Shown here piece by piece: positions 18,971 to 27,514 of a stretch of 64,000 bases of DNA (position 1 is the stretch's first letter; every line of letters begins with the position of its first letter). Source of the stretch: Nesterenkonia sp. F (GTDB lineage: Bacteria > Actinomycetota > Actinomycetes > Actinomycetales > Micrococcaceae). The stretch covers positions 20,747-84,746 of the forward strand of contig NZ_AFRW01000015.1 of assembly GCF_000220985.1 (NCBI RefSeq), read 5' to 3'. The notes below the pieces were generated by a model, which was not told where the DNA came from, ran no database searches, and was given only the letters and a program-made list of their open reading frames with translations. A program made the translations under genes and the position numbers.

Positions 18971-20110
18971 GTGACGCTGGGCCTCGGTCGCCTCGACACG
19001 GCGATCATCGACGTGCTCCCCAGTCTGCCCGTCCATTCTTCGGCGCTCTTCGCCGTCGTCGCCGGGCTCTTCCTGGCGGCGCTGATCACGAGGGCCCAGC
19101 GGATGCCGAACCGACCATCCGAGAATCCGACGGCGCGACCGACTGTGCGCCGGACCCGACGCGGGCGCGACGCCGCCGGCGCCGGGCCCGCTCCGCCGGC
19201 CGGTCGTGCGGAGCATGCAGGACGAAGGGCTTCCATGACTGACGCGACATCCCGCGGCGACGCCAGCGCCGCAGCCGCCGATTCCGCCTCCCCGGCCGCC
19301 GCGCCGCGCGGGGCGGTCTCCGGCGGCGAGTTCACCGTCCACTGGGGCCGCTCCGCCGTCGCGCTGATCGTCGCGCTGGCGCTGCTGACCACGCTGGCCG
19401 CCGGCCTGCTGGTGGGCGTCGGCGTCGTGCCGGGACCGGTGCCGCTGGTCTCCGGCGGCGTCGCGCTGCTGGGCGTGGCCACGCTGCGCACCATGGCGGT
19501 GGTCCGCCGTCGTCGCCGGCGTCGCGCCCGGCTGGACGAGGCGCTGCGCGAGGCGATGAACCCCGACGTCGAGGCCTCCGACGTGCGCCGGCCGAGCGTG
19601 CCGACCACCGACCGGGCGGCCACCGAGGCCCGCACCTCGCCGTTCGACGCGCTGACCCACGACGAGAGCGGCCGCGGCGGGCCCGGCTCGCTGCAGGAGC
19701 TCGACGCCGACGGTCTGCCGAGGGAGCTGGGCCGGACCTTCGCCGACGCCCCGCACGAGCAGCCCGTCCCGCCGGCGGCGCATGCGGCCTCGCCGGCCCG
19801 CGCCTGGGAGCCGCGCGAGGTTCCGAAGCCGAAGTACCTCGAGGCGCGCGCCGCCGAGCGTCCGGCGCCGGAGCCGCTGGTCCCGGAGGAGCCGCGGCCG
19901 GAGGGGGAGGTCAAGCTCAAGGACGCCGCCGCGCAGGTCCGCGCCGAGCAGCAGGCGGCCGCCGGGGAGGTCTCCGACGCCTCCGACGTTTCTGACGCCC
20001 AGGACGCCGAGGCGGCCGACGAGGTCCGCGAGATGCCGCGGCCGCGCCGGCAGGTCGCGGTCCAGGAGTCGCTGGACCTGGATGCCGTGCTCAAGCGGCG
20101 GCGGGCCTGA
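18971..20110 (+). CDS. SepX/GlpR-like three-TM membrane protein (candidate)
   Basis: 379 residues: an N-terminal transmembrane helix (about 21-41), a Pro/Arg/Ala-rich linker (42-125), two closely spaced helices (about 129-152 and 155-178), then a long hydrophilic Pro/Glu/Ala tail ending SLDLDAVLKRRRA. This layout, and the position after a RimJ-type GNAT gene, fit SepX of Streptomyces and GlpR of Corynebacterium, membrane proteins of actinobacterial cell division. The partner glp/moeA gene is not in the window, so the call is tentative. GTG 18971 is preferred (AGGTGGGGG just upstream); GTG 18944 is possible. A TAGGGT hexamer at about 18886 may be the promoter. Confidence 0.55.
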   Translation: MTLGLGRLDTAIIDVLPSLPVHSSALFAVVAGLFLAALITRAQRMPNRPSENPTARPTVRRTRRGRDAAGAGPAPPAGRAEHAGRRASMTDATSRGDASAAAADSASPAAAPRGAVSGGEFTVHWGRSAVALIVALALLTTLAAGLLVGVGVVPGPVPLVSGGVALLGVATLRTMAVVRRRRRRRARLDEALREAMNPDVEASDVRRPSVPTTDRAATEARTSPFDALTHDESGRGGPGSLQELDADGLPRELGRTFADAPHEQPVPPAAHAASPARAWEPREVPKPKYLEARAAERPAPEPLVPEEPRPEGEVKLKDAAAQVRAEQQAAAGEVSDASDVSDAQDAEAADEVREMPRPRRQVAVQESLDLDAVLKRRRA

Positions 20111-20126
20111 GGAGACCGGCGACTCG

Positions 20127-21452
20127 ATGGAGCAGCCCCAGGACGTATCCCGCGCCGCCCCGGAGAGCCGCAGCGCCGAGCAGGAGGCTCGGCAGATCGC
20201 GTTCCTGGAGTCCTACGACGCCCATTCGCCCATCGCGGCGGCGATCCAGCACACCGGCGTCTATGCCACCTCGGTGCATCTGGAATCCATCCAGCATCGT
20301 CCCGGGGCGGGGGTGACCGGCATCTACCGGGTCTCCACCGCCCGGCCGGTGATGGCCCGGTCCTGGCCGGCCGGCGCCTACACCGAGACCTCCGACCACG
20401 TCGACGACCTCTACGTCGGCATGACCACCGAGTCCGTGCCCGAGCATGGGCCGGGGGTGATCTATTCGCACAGCCCGCACGGGCGGCTGGCGATCTGGCA
20501 GCATCCGCTGGACCCGGCGCTGCCCGGGCTGCCCATCGCCACCGACCCGGTCTCGGTGGTCGAGACCTGGGGGCGAGGGCGTCGTCTGGTGGGTCTGGAG
20601 ACGATCAGCTATCGGCCGCTGCGTCGGGCGGTCATCGCCGCGGCCTTCGACGACGGCTCGCGGCTGTACCTGAAGGTGCTGCGCGCCGGCCGTGCGGCGG
20701 ATCTGCACGCCCGGCACCGGATGCTGCTCGACGCCGGCATTCCGGCTCCGGTGCCGGTGCGCGAGCCGGTCGACGACGTCGTCGCCCTGGAGGCCGGTGC
20801 CGGCGAGCCGCTGGCCGAGCACATCCTCGCCGACGGCGGCGAGACCCTCGACCCTGCCCGGTTCCTCGGGCTGCTGCAGGCGATGCCGGCGGAGGTGATG
20901 ACGCTGCCCGCCCGCGACGCGTGGACCGACCGGCTGCCGGCCTACGCCTCGGCGGCGCTCTCCGCCCTGCCGCGGCGCACCGAGCGGATCCGTCGGGTGG
21001 AGCAGACGATCCTCGACGGGCTGCCGCACACCGAGCGCGGACCGGTGGTGCCCACCCATGGGGACTTCTACGAGGCCAACGTGCTGATGCGCGGCCAGGA
21101 GGTCTCCTGCCTGCTCGACGTCGACTCCCTGGGGCCCGGCCATCGGGTGGACGATCTGGCCTGCTTCCTCGGGCATGTGGCCGTGCTGCCGGCCGTCGAC
21201 GTCCGCTACGTCCACGCCCCCGCCGCACTGGCCCGCTTCGCCCGGGCCTTCTCCGCGGTCGTGGATCCGGAGGCGCTGCGGCTGCGCTCGGCCTCGGTGG
21301 CGCTCTCGCTGGTGGCCGGTGCGCGGGACGCCCACCGGTCCGACTGGCAGCACCAGGCCGAGCATCGGCTGGCCTGCGCCGAGGCGCTGCTGGGGTTCTT
21401 CCCCACTGACAGCCCTGTGCCGGAGTGGCCGGCGGAGCTGCTGCCGCGGTGA
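20127..21452 (+). CDS. Aminoglycoside-phosphotransferase-fold kinase
   Basis: 441 residues ending in an APH/choline-kinase-like domain. Seen: a possible N-lobe lysine in SRLYLKVLR (near 175), Brenner-type catalytic loop VPTHGDFYEANVLM (near 310) and metal-binding LLDVDSLGPGHRVDD. The first 150 residues form an extra beta-rich region not typical of small APH enzymes. The substrate is unknown; nothing suggests antibiotic resistance. The ATG at 20127 follows the SepX-like stop by 16 bp with GAGGAG about 12 nt upstream, so the two are probably cotranscribed. It is convergent with the TPR gene, 31 bp away. Confidence 0.85.
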   Translation: MEQPQDVSRAAPESRSAEQEARQIAFLESYDAHSPIAAAIQHTGVYATSVHLESIQHRPGAGVTGIYRVSTARPVMARSWPAGAYTETSDHVDDLYVGMTTESVPEHGPGVIYSHSPHGRLAIWQHPLDPALPGLPIATDPVSVVETWGRGRRLVGLETISYRPLRRAVIAAAFDDGSRLYLKVLRAGRAADLHARHRMLLDAGIPAPVPVREPVDDVVALEAGAGEPLAEHILADGGETLDPARFLGLLQAMPAEVMTLPARDAWTDRLPAYASAALSALPRRTERIRRVEQTILDGLPHTERGPVVPTHGDFYEANVLMRGQEVSCLLDVDSLGPGHRVDDLACFLGHVAVLPAVDVRYVHAPAALARFARAFSAVVDPEALRLRSASVALSLVAGARDAHRSDWQHQAEHRLACAEALLGFFPTDSPVPEWPAELLPR

Positions 21453-21483
21453 CCGCCGGCCGGTGCGCTCCGGTGTGCCGTCG

Positions 21484-23262
21484 TCAGCTCCGGTGGCGCT
21501 TCAGTCGGGTGAGCTCCCGTCGCAGCTCGGCGGCCTCGTCCGCCTTGTCCTGGTGCATCAGCGCCTCGATGCGGGCCTCCAGCGCCTCGAGGAGCAGGTC
21601 CTGCTCGGGCTCACGCTCGCCGACGGCCATGCGCAGGATGGCCTCGGCCTCGTCGGGACGTCCCATCTCCAGCAGCACCTTTCCTGCGAAGACCTCGGCG
21701 CCGCCGGCGGCCCGCTCGTCGCCGGCCGCCCCGAAGAGGTCGGCGGCGTCCAGCGCCTTGGCCACCGCCTGCGTGCCCTCGCCCAGGGCGACGTAGCCGC
21801 GGGCCAGCGAATCGGTGATGTCGGCGACCTGCCATTCGGTGCCGTGCTCCTGGGCGACGTCGAGGGCGCGCTGCAGGTAGCCGACCCCCTCGGAGTCCTC
21901 GGTGCGCGTGAGCAGGTGGCCCAGCGCATGCAGCGCCTGCACCAGCGTCAGCGGGTCCTCGTCCTCCTCGCGGCGGGCCAGCTCCAGGCCCTGCTCGTAG
22001 TGCCGCCGCGCCTCGTCGAGCCGGTCCAGCGACGCCGAGAGCGCCCCGGCGGCCAGATGCGCGCGGGCGGCCTCCTCGGGCTCGTCGGACCGGGCGAAGA
22101 GCCGGGCGGCCTCCTCCCAGTGGGCCAGCGCCTCCAGCGGGCGCTGCTGCTGGGTGACCGCGTGGCCGAGCCCCATCAGCGCCCTCGCCCGAGTGGAGAG
22201 GTCCTCCTCGGTGCTGCCCAGCCGCAGTGAGAGCGCGTCGAGGACGCTCTCGGCCTCGGCATGGTCCTCGAGCTCGAGGAGCTGCTGGCCCAGCGCCAGC
22301 GAGAGCATCCGCGCCTCGGGGAACTCGCCGAGCTCGGCCTGCTGGACTGCGATCCGCCAGGCGAGCACCGCGGCCTCGCCCTGGTCCAGGGCCGAGACCA
22401 TGCCGGCCAGCAGGGCCGCGGCCGAGGCCGCCCCCTTGCGCACTCCGCAGGCCGAGTAGAGCTCGGCCGAGGTGATCGCGCTGTCCACCGCCTCGTGGTG
22501 ACGGTCGTCGTGATGGTGGATGGTGGCCTTCAGCATGGCCATCGCCCCGCGCACTGCGCGGTTGGCCGGGCCGTGGAGCACGTCGTCGGCGATCTGCAGG
22601 GCCGCGGCCGACTCGCCGGTGAGCAGCAGCGTGTGGGCCAGGAACATCCGTGCGCCGGCCAGCGCCTCCTGGCGGTCGTGCCGCTCGAGAACCTCCACCG
22701 CCTCGCGCACCAGCTCCAGCGCGGGCTCGGGGCCCTCGTCGTGCAGCACCCGCACCGCCAGCGAGGAGAGCACGTCGGCCAGCTCCAGGCTGCCGCCCGT
22801 GCCGGCGGCGCGGTCCTCGTCGCGCAGCTCCTCGGCGACCCGGGCGAGGATGTCGCCTTCGACCGCATCGGGCTCGCGCAGCAGCATGCCGCCGAGCTCC
22901 TCCTCGATGCGGGCCTGGCGGCCCCGGCCGAGTTCGCGCAGCAGCGCGACCCGCGCGGCGAGGTGCGGGGCGGAGGCGGCCGTGTCCCCGCGCATCTCGT
23001 GGACCCCGGAGAGGATGCGCAGCAGCATCAGCCGATTCTCCGGATCGTCGCCGCCGCGGGACTCGAGGCCGCGGGAGGCGGCGTCGGCGGCCGCGTGGTA
23101 GCGCTCGCCGTAGGCGGCCTCATAGGCGAGGTCGAGCCAGCCGCGGGCGGTCCGCGCCTCGGGCTCGGTCGGCTGCGGACCGTGCAGCAGCGCCTGCAGG
23201 CGCGTGACGAGCCGCGCCGCACCGGGGAGCTGGACCTGGTCATCAGCCGCATCGGAGGTCAT
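21484..23262 (-). CDS. Tetratricopeptide-repeat protein
   Basis: 592 residues, almost all alpha-helical, Ala/Glu/Leu-rich, with many TPR-like helical pairs (for example LAYEAAYGERYHAAADAA, AALAHWEE-type units and HYEQGLELARREEDEDP). The C-terminal third has the clearest repeats, with the W-L-G-Y-A-F-A-P spacing. No enzyme domain or signal peptide is seen, so it is likely a cytoplasmic scaffold of unknown partner. The ATG at 23262 has a leaderless -10 (TAGGCT) 6 nt upstream. It is divergent from the lipoprotein gene, whose own leaderless promoter lies in the same 60-bp spacer. Confidence 0.85.
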   Translation of the reverse strand: MTSDAADDQVQLPGAARLVTRLQALLHGPQPTEPEARTARGWLDLAYEAAYGERYHAAADAASRGLESRGGDDPENRLMLLRILSGVHEMRGDTAASAPHLAARVALLRELGRGRQARIEEELGGMLLREPDAVEGDILARVAEELRDEDRAAGTGGSLELADVLSSLAVRVLHDEGPEPALELVREAVEVLERHDRQEALAGARMFLAHTLLLTGESAAALQIADDVLHGPANRAVRGAMAMLKATIHHHDDRHHEAVDSAITSAELYSACGVRKGAASAAALLAGMVSALDQGEAAVLAWRIAVQQAELGEFPEARMLSLALGQQLLELEDHAEAESVLDALSLRLGSTEEDLSTRARALMGLGHAVTQQQRPLEALAHWEEAARLFARSDEPEEAARAHLAAGALSASLDRLDEARRHYEQGLELARREEDEDPLTLVQALHALGHLLTRTEDSEGVGYLQRALDVAQEHGTEWQVADITDSLARGYVALGEGTQAVAKALDAADLFGAAGDERAAGGAEVFAGKVLLEMGRPDEAEAILRMAVGEREPEQDLLLEALEARIEALMHQDKADEAAELRRELTRLKRHRS

Positions 23263-23268
23263 CCGTCC

Positions 23269-23274
23269 AGCCTA
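23269..23274 (-). promoter_or_regulatory. Leaderless -10 box (TAGGCT) for TPR gene
   Basis: TAGGCT on the reverse strand ends 6 nt before the ATG at 23262; no Shine-Dalgarno. Confidence 0.6.
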
Positions 23275-23309
23275 AGACGTCCGCGTGGGAAGCGGAGAAC
23301 CTTCGTCCG

Positions 23310-23315
23310 TAGAAT
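23310..23315 (+). promoter_or_regulatory. Leaderless -10 box (TAGAAT) for lipoprotein gene
   Basis: TAGAAT ends 7 nt before the ATG at 23323. This decides between that ATG and the in-frame ATG at 23314, which overlaps the hexamer. Confidence 0.6.
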
Positions 23316-23322
23316 GAAGCCC

Positions 23323-24411
23323 ATGACTCCTGAGCACCGTCCGTCGCGCCCTGCTCCGGGACCCGGTCGGCGGTCGGCGGTGCAGAGCGTCGAGCAGGCC
23401 TCCGGGCGGGTCTGCGGGCGCGTCGTCGGCGTCGCGGTCCTCGCCGTGCTCGCGACGGCCCTGCCGGGCTGCTCGGGCCCGCCCCCGGCGGAGGAGCCCA
23501 CCGGTGAGGAGGCCGAGGAGGCGCTGACGATCGCCGTCGCCGAGGACCCGCTGGAGCGCGCCGTGGCCGGCATCTACTCGCTGGCGATGAATTCCCGCGA
23601 CGTGCCGACGGTGGTCGAGGTCCGTGATGCTCAGCCCGGCGAGCTGGTCGCCGCCTTCGCCGAGGACGGCGGAGACGCGGAGGCCGCCGCCGATGCCATG
23701 GTCGTCGCCGGCACGCTGGACCTGGCCCGGCAGCTCGACCCCGAGGGCTATCAGGAGCAGGCCGTTCCCTCGCCGAAGACGACCGCCGCGGCCGCCGCCC
23801 CGGCGCCGACGGCCGAGGACGTGCTGGAGCTGGTCGAGGACGCCGTCGACGGCGCCGAGGTTCTGGAACCGTCCGCCGCGGTGTTCGCCGAGACGCTGGT
23901 GGTGACCACTGTCACGGCCGTCGAAGAGGACATCCCCCGCGACTCCGCCGACGCCGGCGACGCGTCCGTCGCCGACGCCTGCGAGCACCTCGCGGTGGGC
24001 GTGCGCGAGGACCTGCCCGCTCCCGAGGAGTCGCTGGCCGCGATCTACGACTGCGAGCCGTCCTCGGTGACCAGCGGTGCCGAGGATGAGCTGGTGCAGC
24101 AGGTGGTCTCCGCCGAGCTCGACGCGGCGGTGATCAGCTCGACCCATCCGGGCATCGACCAGCACGCGCTGGTCGCCCTGGACGACGCCGACCATGCTTT
24201 CCCGCGCGAGCAGATGGCGCCGGTGGTCGACGAGGCCGCGGCCGACGAGATCCCCGACATCGTCGGCCAGGTCTCCTCGCGGCTGGATGCCGGGGCGGTG
24301 ACCACGCTGCGCCGGCTGCTCTCCGGCGAGCACGGGCTCTCGCCGCGCGAGGCCGCCGAGTACTGGCTGGTCGAGGAGGAGCTCATCGCCGCGCCGGAGG
24401 ACTGGGGATAG
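23323..24411 (+). CDS. Lipoprotein resembling OpuAC glycine-betaine binding proteins
   Basis: 362 residues. A long basic N-region precedes a hydrophobic stretch and lipobox ALPGC (Cys about 50), so it should be a membrane-anchored extracytoplasmic lipoprotein. The mature part has the order of an OpuAC-type domain: LTIAVAEDP..., a middle VVTTVTAVEED, then ADACEHLAVGV, YDCEPSSV, AAVISSTHPGID, LVALDDADHAFPREQMAPVV and a C-terminal GLSPREAAEYWLVEE. OpuAC proteins bind glycine betaine or choline for ABC importers, but no ATPase or permease gene is adjacent. The aromatic ligand box cannot be confirmed by eye, so ligand and partner are open. Confidence 0.7.
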   Translation: MTPEHRPSRPAPGPGRRSAVQSVEQASGRVCGRVVGVAVLAVLATALPGCSGPPPAEEPTGEEAEEALTIAVAEDPLERAVAGIYSLAMNSRDVPTVVEVRDAQPGELVAAFAEDGGDAEAAADAMVVAGTLDLARQLDPEGYQEQAVPSPKTTAAAAAPAPTAEDVLELVEDAVDGAEVLEPSAAVFAETLVVTTVTAVEEDIPRDSADAGDASVADACEHLAVGVREDLPAPEESLAAIYDCEPSSVTSGAEDELVQQVVSAELDAAVISSTHPGIDQHALVALDDADHAFPREQMAPVVDEAAADEIPDIVGQVSSRLDAGAVTTLRRLLSGEHGLSPREAAEYWLVEEELIAAPEDWG

Positions 24412-24520
24412 GGTGGAGCGCGGCCTCCACGACGCGGGGGATCGGAGGGCGGCGGCGATCTCCGCAGCGTCCGGGGACATTCCTCCGCGGCGACCCCTGT
24501 GCGGGAGCGAGCCGATGAGG

Positions 24521-24526
24521 CAGGAT
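24521..24526 (+). promoter_or_regulatory. Possible leaderless -10 (CAGGAT), first aminotransferase
   Basis: GAGGCAGGAT followed by 6 nt and ATG. The same GAGGCAGGAT-N6-ATG arrangement precedes the second aminotransferase, so the promoter region appears duplicated with the gene. Confidence 0.45.
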
Positions 24527-24532
24527 TGCTCC

Positions 24533-25786
24533 ATGGAGGAGTTCGAGGAGTTCACCCAGGCGGACAAGCTGCGCGGCGTCCGGTACGACGTCCGCGGTCC
24601 CATCGCGACGGAGGCGGCACGCCTGGAGGCGGCCGGCCACCGCATCACCAAGCTCAACATCGGCAATCTCGCGCCCTTCGGCTTCGAGGCTCCGGATTCG
24701 ATCCTGGTCGACATGATCAAGAATCTGCCGACCGCCCAGGGCTATTCGGACTCGCAGGGCATCTACTCCGCCCGCACCGCGGTCGCGCAGTACTACCAGA
24801 CTCGCGGGATGAAGGAGGCCGACGTCGACGACGTCATCCTCGGCAACGGGGTCTCCGAACTGATCACCATGGTGCTGCAGACCATGCTCAACCCGGGCGA
24901 CGAGGTCCTCATCCCCGCCCCGGACTATCCGCTCTGGACTGCGGTGACGACGCTCTGCGGCGGCCGGCCGGTGCACTACATCTGCGACGAGCAGAACAAG
25001 TGGTATCCGGACGCCGAAGAGATCGAGTCGAAGGTCACCGACCGGACGAAGGCGCTGGTGATCATCAACCCGAACAACCCCACCGGCGCGGTCTACCCGC
25101 AGGAGGTCCTCGAGGACCTGGTCGACGTCGCCCGGCGGCACAACCTGATGCTGCTCTCCGACGAGATCTACGAGAAGATCACCTACGACGACGCGGAGAC
25201 CGTCAACGTCTGCACGCTGGCCGACGACGTCTTCACCATCACCTTCTCCGGGCTGTCGAAGACCTGGCGGGTGGCCGGCTTCCGCTCCGGCTGGATCTAC
25301 ATCTCCGGGGCGAAGCATCTGGCCAAGAACTACCTCGAGGGCCTGAACCTGATGTCGAATCTGCGGATGTGCCCGAACGTGCCGGCCCAGCACGCCATTC
25401 AGACCGCGCTCGGCGGCTATCAGTCCATCGACGAATTCATCCAGCCCGGCGGGCGGCTCTATGAACAGCGGAACGTCGCGCACAAGCTGCTCTCGGAGAT
25501 CGAGGGCGTCGACGTCCATCAGGCCGACGGCGCGCTGTATCTCTTTCCGCGGCTGGATCCGGAGATCTACCCCATCGAGAGCGACGAGGCTTTCGTCATC
25601 GAGCTGCTGCGCCAGCAGAAGATCCTGGTCTCTCACGGACGGGCCTTCAACTGGATCGACGACAACCACTTCCGTCTGGTCACCCTGCCCGCCGTGGAGG
25701 AGCTGGAGGAGGCCATCGCCGGCATCGCCGACTTCCTCGCCGGCTATCGCGATGCGGTGTCGCCGGGGGCCGTCGGCGTCGACTGA
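24533..25786 (+). CDS. alaA: AlaA/AlaT-type PLP-dependent aminotransferase (copy 1)
   Basis: Fold-type I aminotransferase closely resembling E. coli AlaA (glutamate-pyruvate transaminase), 417 residues from MEEFEEFTQ. Seen: YDVRGPI, GNGVSELI, APDYPLWTA, VIINPNNPTGAVYP (PLP-binding Asn), LLSDEIYEKI, the Schiff-base Lys in FSGLSKTWRVAGFRSGW, VPAQHAIQTALGGYQSI, and the C-terminal FRLVTLP (substrate Arg). A notable change is NIGNLAPFGF, where the family and copy 2 have NIGNPAPFGF. The upstream in-frame extension to 24413 is not conserved. A near-identical gene follows 80 bp later. A 7-bp hairpin overlaps the stop codon. Confidence 0.93.
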   Translation: MEEFEEFTQADKLRGVRYDVRGPIATEAARLEAAGHRITKLNIGNLAPFGFEAPDSILVDMIKNLPTAQGYSDSQGIYSARTAVAQYYQTRGMKEADVDDVILGNGVSELITMVLQTMLNPGDEVLIPAPDYPLWTAVTTLCGGRPVHYICDEQNKWYPDAEEIESKVTDRTKALVIINPNNPTGAVYPQEVLEDLVDVARRHNLMLLSDEIYEKITYDDAETVNVCTLADDVFTITFSGLSKTWRVAGFRSGWIYISGAKHLAKNYLEGLNLMSNLRMCPNVPAQHAIQTALGGYQSIDEFIQPGGRLYEQRNVAHKLLSEIEGVDVHQADGALYLFPRLDPEIYPIESDEAFVIELLRQQKILVSHGRAFNWIDDNHFRLVTLPAVEELEEAIAGIADFLAGYRDAVSPGAVGVD

Positions 25787-25804
25787 GCGCTCTCGGAAGC
25801 GCTC
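25785..25804 (+). terminator. Small hairpin at the end of aminotransferase copy 1
   Basis: GAGCGCT (25785-25791) pairs perfectly with AGCGCTC (25798-25804) around a 6-nt loop, starting within the stop codon. It is a weak candidate terminator or RNA processing stem between the tandem genes. Confidence 0.4.
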
Positions 25805-25854
25805 GGAGTCCTTCATGAGACGGCATGTGGCCGCAGGCACCCGGCTCGGTGAGG

Positions 25855-25860
25855 CAGGAT
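25855..25860 (+). promoter_or_regulatory. Possible leaderless -10 (CAGGAT), second aminotransferase
   Basis: GAGGCAGGAT then 6 nt and the ATG at 25867, matching the arrangement before copy 1. The six spacer bases differ. Confidence 0.45.
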
Positions 25861-25866
25861 AGGGGG

Positions 25867-27105
25867 ATGGAGGAGTTCGAGGATTTCACCCAGTCGCCCA
25901 AGCTCCGCGAGGTCCGCTACGACGTCCGCGGGCCGATCGCCCGGGAGGCCGCCCGACTCGAGCGTGAAGGGCACCGCATCACCCGGCTGAACATCGGCAA
26001 TCCGGCGCCCTTCGGCTTCGAGGCGCCGGACTCGATCCGGATGACGATGATCAACAACCTGGCCACCGCCCAGGGATACTCGGACTCGCAGGGCATCTAC
26101 TCGGCACGGATCGCCGTCGCGCAGTACTACCAGAGCCGCGGGATGACCGAGACCGATCCGGACGACATCTACCTGGGCAACGGCGTCTCCGAGCTGATCT
26201 CGATGGTGCTGCAGGCGATGCTCGGCCCCGGGGACGAGGTCCTCATCCCCGCGCCGGACTACCCGCTGTGGACCGGCGCGACGACGCTGGCCGGCGGCAC
26301 CGCGGTCCACTACATCTGCGACGAGCAGAACAACTGGTGGCCGGATCCCGAGGAGGTCGAGTCGAAGGTCACCGACCGGACGAAGGCGCTGGTGATCATC
26401 AACCCGAACAACCCGACCGGGGCCGTGTACCCCCGCGAGGTCCTCGAAGGGCTGGTGGACGTCGCCCGGCGGCACAACCTCATCCTGCTCTCCGACGAGA
26501 TCTACGAGAACATCACCTTCGACGACGCCGAGATGGTCAACGTCTGCACGCTCTCCGACGACGTCTTCACCATCACCTTCTCCGGGCTGTCGAAGACCTG
26601 GCGGGTGGCCGGCTTCCGGTCGGGGTGGATCTATGTCTCCGGACCGAAGCACCGGGCGAAGAACTACCTCGAGGGCCTGACTCTGCTGATGAACATGCGC
26701 ATGTGCGCCAATGTGCCGGCCCAGCACGCCATCCAGGCCGCGCTCGGCGGCCACCAGTCCATCGAAGATCTGATCAGTCCCGGCGGGCGGCTGCACGAGC
26801 AGCGCACCGTCGCCCACCGGCTGCTCTCGGAGATCGAGGGCGTCGACGTCCATCAGGCCGACGGTGCGCTGTATCTCTTCCCGCGGCTCGACCCGGAGAT
26901 CTATCCGATCGAGGACGACGAGGCCTTCGTCATCGAGCTGCTGCGCCAGCAGAAGATCCTGGTCTCGCACGGCCGCGCGTTCAACTGGATCGACGACAAC
27001 CACTTCCGGCTGGTGACCCTGCCCGGCGTCGAGGAGCTGGAGGAGGCCGTCGCCGGCATCGCCGACTTCCTGCAGAGCTACCGCGACGCGACGGTGCGCG
27101 CCTGA
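25867..27105 (+). CDS. alaA: AlaA/AlaT-type PLP-dependent aminotransferase (copy 2)
   Basis: 412 residues, aligning without gaps to copy 1 over almost its whole length. Long stretches are identical (VHQADGALYLFPRLDPE and following, and the FNWIDDNHFRLVTLP region). Keeps the consensus NIGNPAPFGF, the PLP Lys in SGLSKTWRVAGFR, INPNNPTGAVYP and the C-terminal Arg block. Differences cluster in YYQSRGMTETDPDDIYLG, TTLAGGTAVHYICDEQNNWWPD and LTLLMNMRMCANVPAQ, where copy 2 is closer to E. coli AlaA (MRLCANVPAQHAIQ). Copy 2 is thus the likelier standard alanine-forming transaminase, and copy 1 may have drifted in substrate. A perfect 18-bp terminator follows. Confidence 0.94.
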   Translation: MEEFEDFTQSPKLREVRYDVRGPIAREAARLEREGHRITRLNIGNPAPFGFEAPDSIRMTMINNLATAQGYSDSQGIYSARIAVAQYYQSRGMTETDPDDIYLGNGVSELISMVLQAMLGPGDEVLIPAPDYPLWTGATTLAGGTAVHYICDEQNNWWPDPEEVESKVTDRTKALVIINPNNPTGAVYPREVLEGLVDVARRHNLILLSDEIYENITFDDAEMVNVCTLSDDVFTITFSGLSKTWRVAGFRSGWIYVSGPKHRAKNYLEGLTLLMNMRMCANVPAQHAIQAALGGHQSIEDLISPGGRLHEQRTVAHRLLSEIEGVDVHQADGALYLFPRLDPEIYPIEDDEAFVIELLRQQKILVSHGRAFNWIDDNHFRLVTLPGVEELEEAVAGIADFLQSYRDATVRA

Positions 27106-27121
27106 TCGCCTGACCTGGAAA

Positions 27122-27178
27122 CGACGACGGCGGCCGCCCGGTCGGCGCATGCCGCGCCTCGGGCGGCCGCCGTCGTCG
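27122..27178. terminator. Bidirectional intrinsic terminator
   Basis: A perfect 18-bp inverted repeat (27122-27139 with 27161-27178) around a 21-nt loop lies between the convergent aminotransferase copy 2 and xseB. Confidence 0.8.
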
Positions 27179-27214
27179 CGCGGGGCTCGTCCGCGGTGTT
27201 CGGGACCTGCCGGG

Positions 27215-27514
27215 TCAGGAGGAGGCCGTGTCCTCGGAGCCGCCGTCGGCGCCGTCCGGACCGTCGGACTCCAGGCTCGCGCGGACCTCCTGCAGCTTGG
27301 TGCGGGCGCCGTCGAGCCACCGCTCGCAGCGGTCGGCCAGCGCCTCGCCGCGCTGCCACAGCGCCAGCGACTCCTCCAGCGGCGCGCCGCCGGTCTCCAG
27401 CTTGGTCACCACCTGGACCAGCTCGTCGCGGGCCTGCTCGTAGCTCATCGACTCGACGTCGTCGAGCTCGGCGGTGCTGAAGCTGGTCTCGGGGGTCTCG
27501 GGGGTCTCGCTCAT
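27215..27514 (-). CDS. xseB: Exodeoxyribonuclease VII small subunit
   Basis: Small subunit of the ATP-independent, bidirectional single-strand exonuclease VII. 99 residues with the conserved helical core [37 protein letters not shown] split over two helices (about 24-60), then a coiled segment and an acidic Ser/Gly tail. Its ATG overlaps the xseA TGA (ATGA), so the two subunits are translationally coupled. Confidence 0.95.
   Translation of the reverse strand: MSETPETPETSFSTAELDDVESMSYEQARDELVQVVTKLETGGAPLEESLALWQRGEALADRCERWLDGARTKLQEVRASLESDGPDGADGGSEDTASS

Noticed and set aside
20127..21452. Aminoglycoside resistance gene
   Set aside because: Only the kinase fold is shared; the size, extra N-terminal region and chromosomal context do not suggest resistance.
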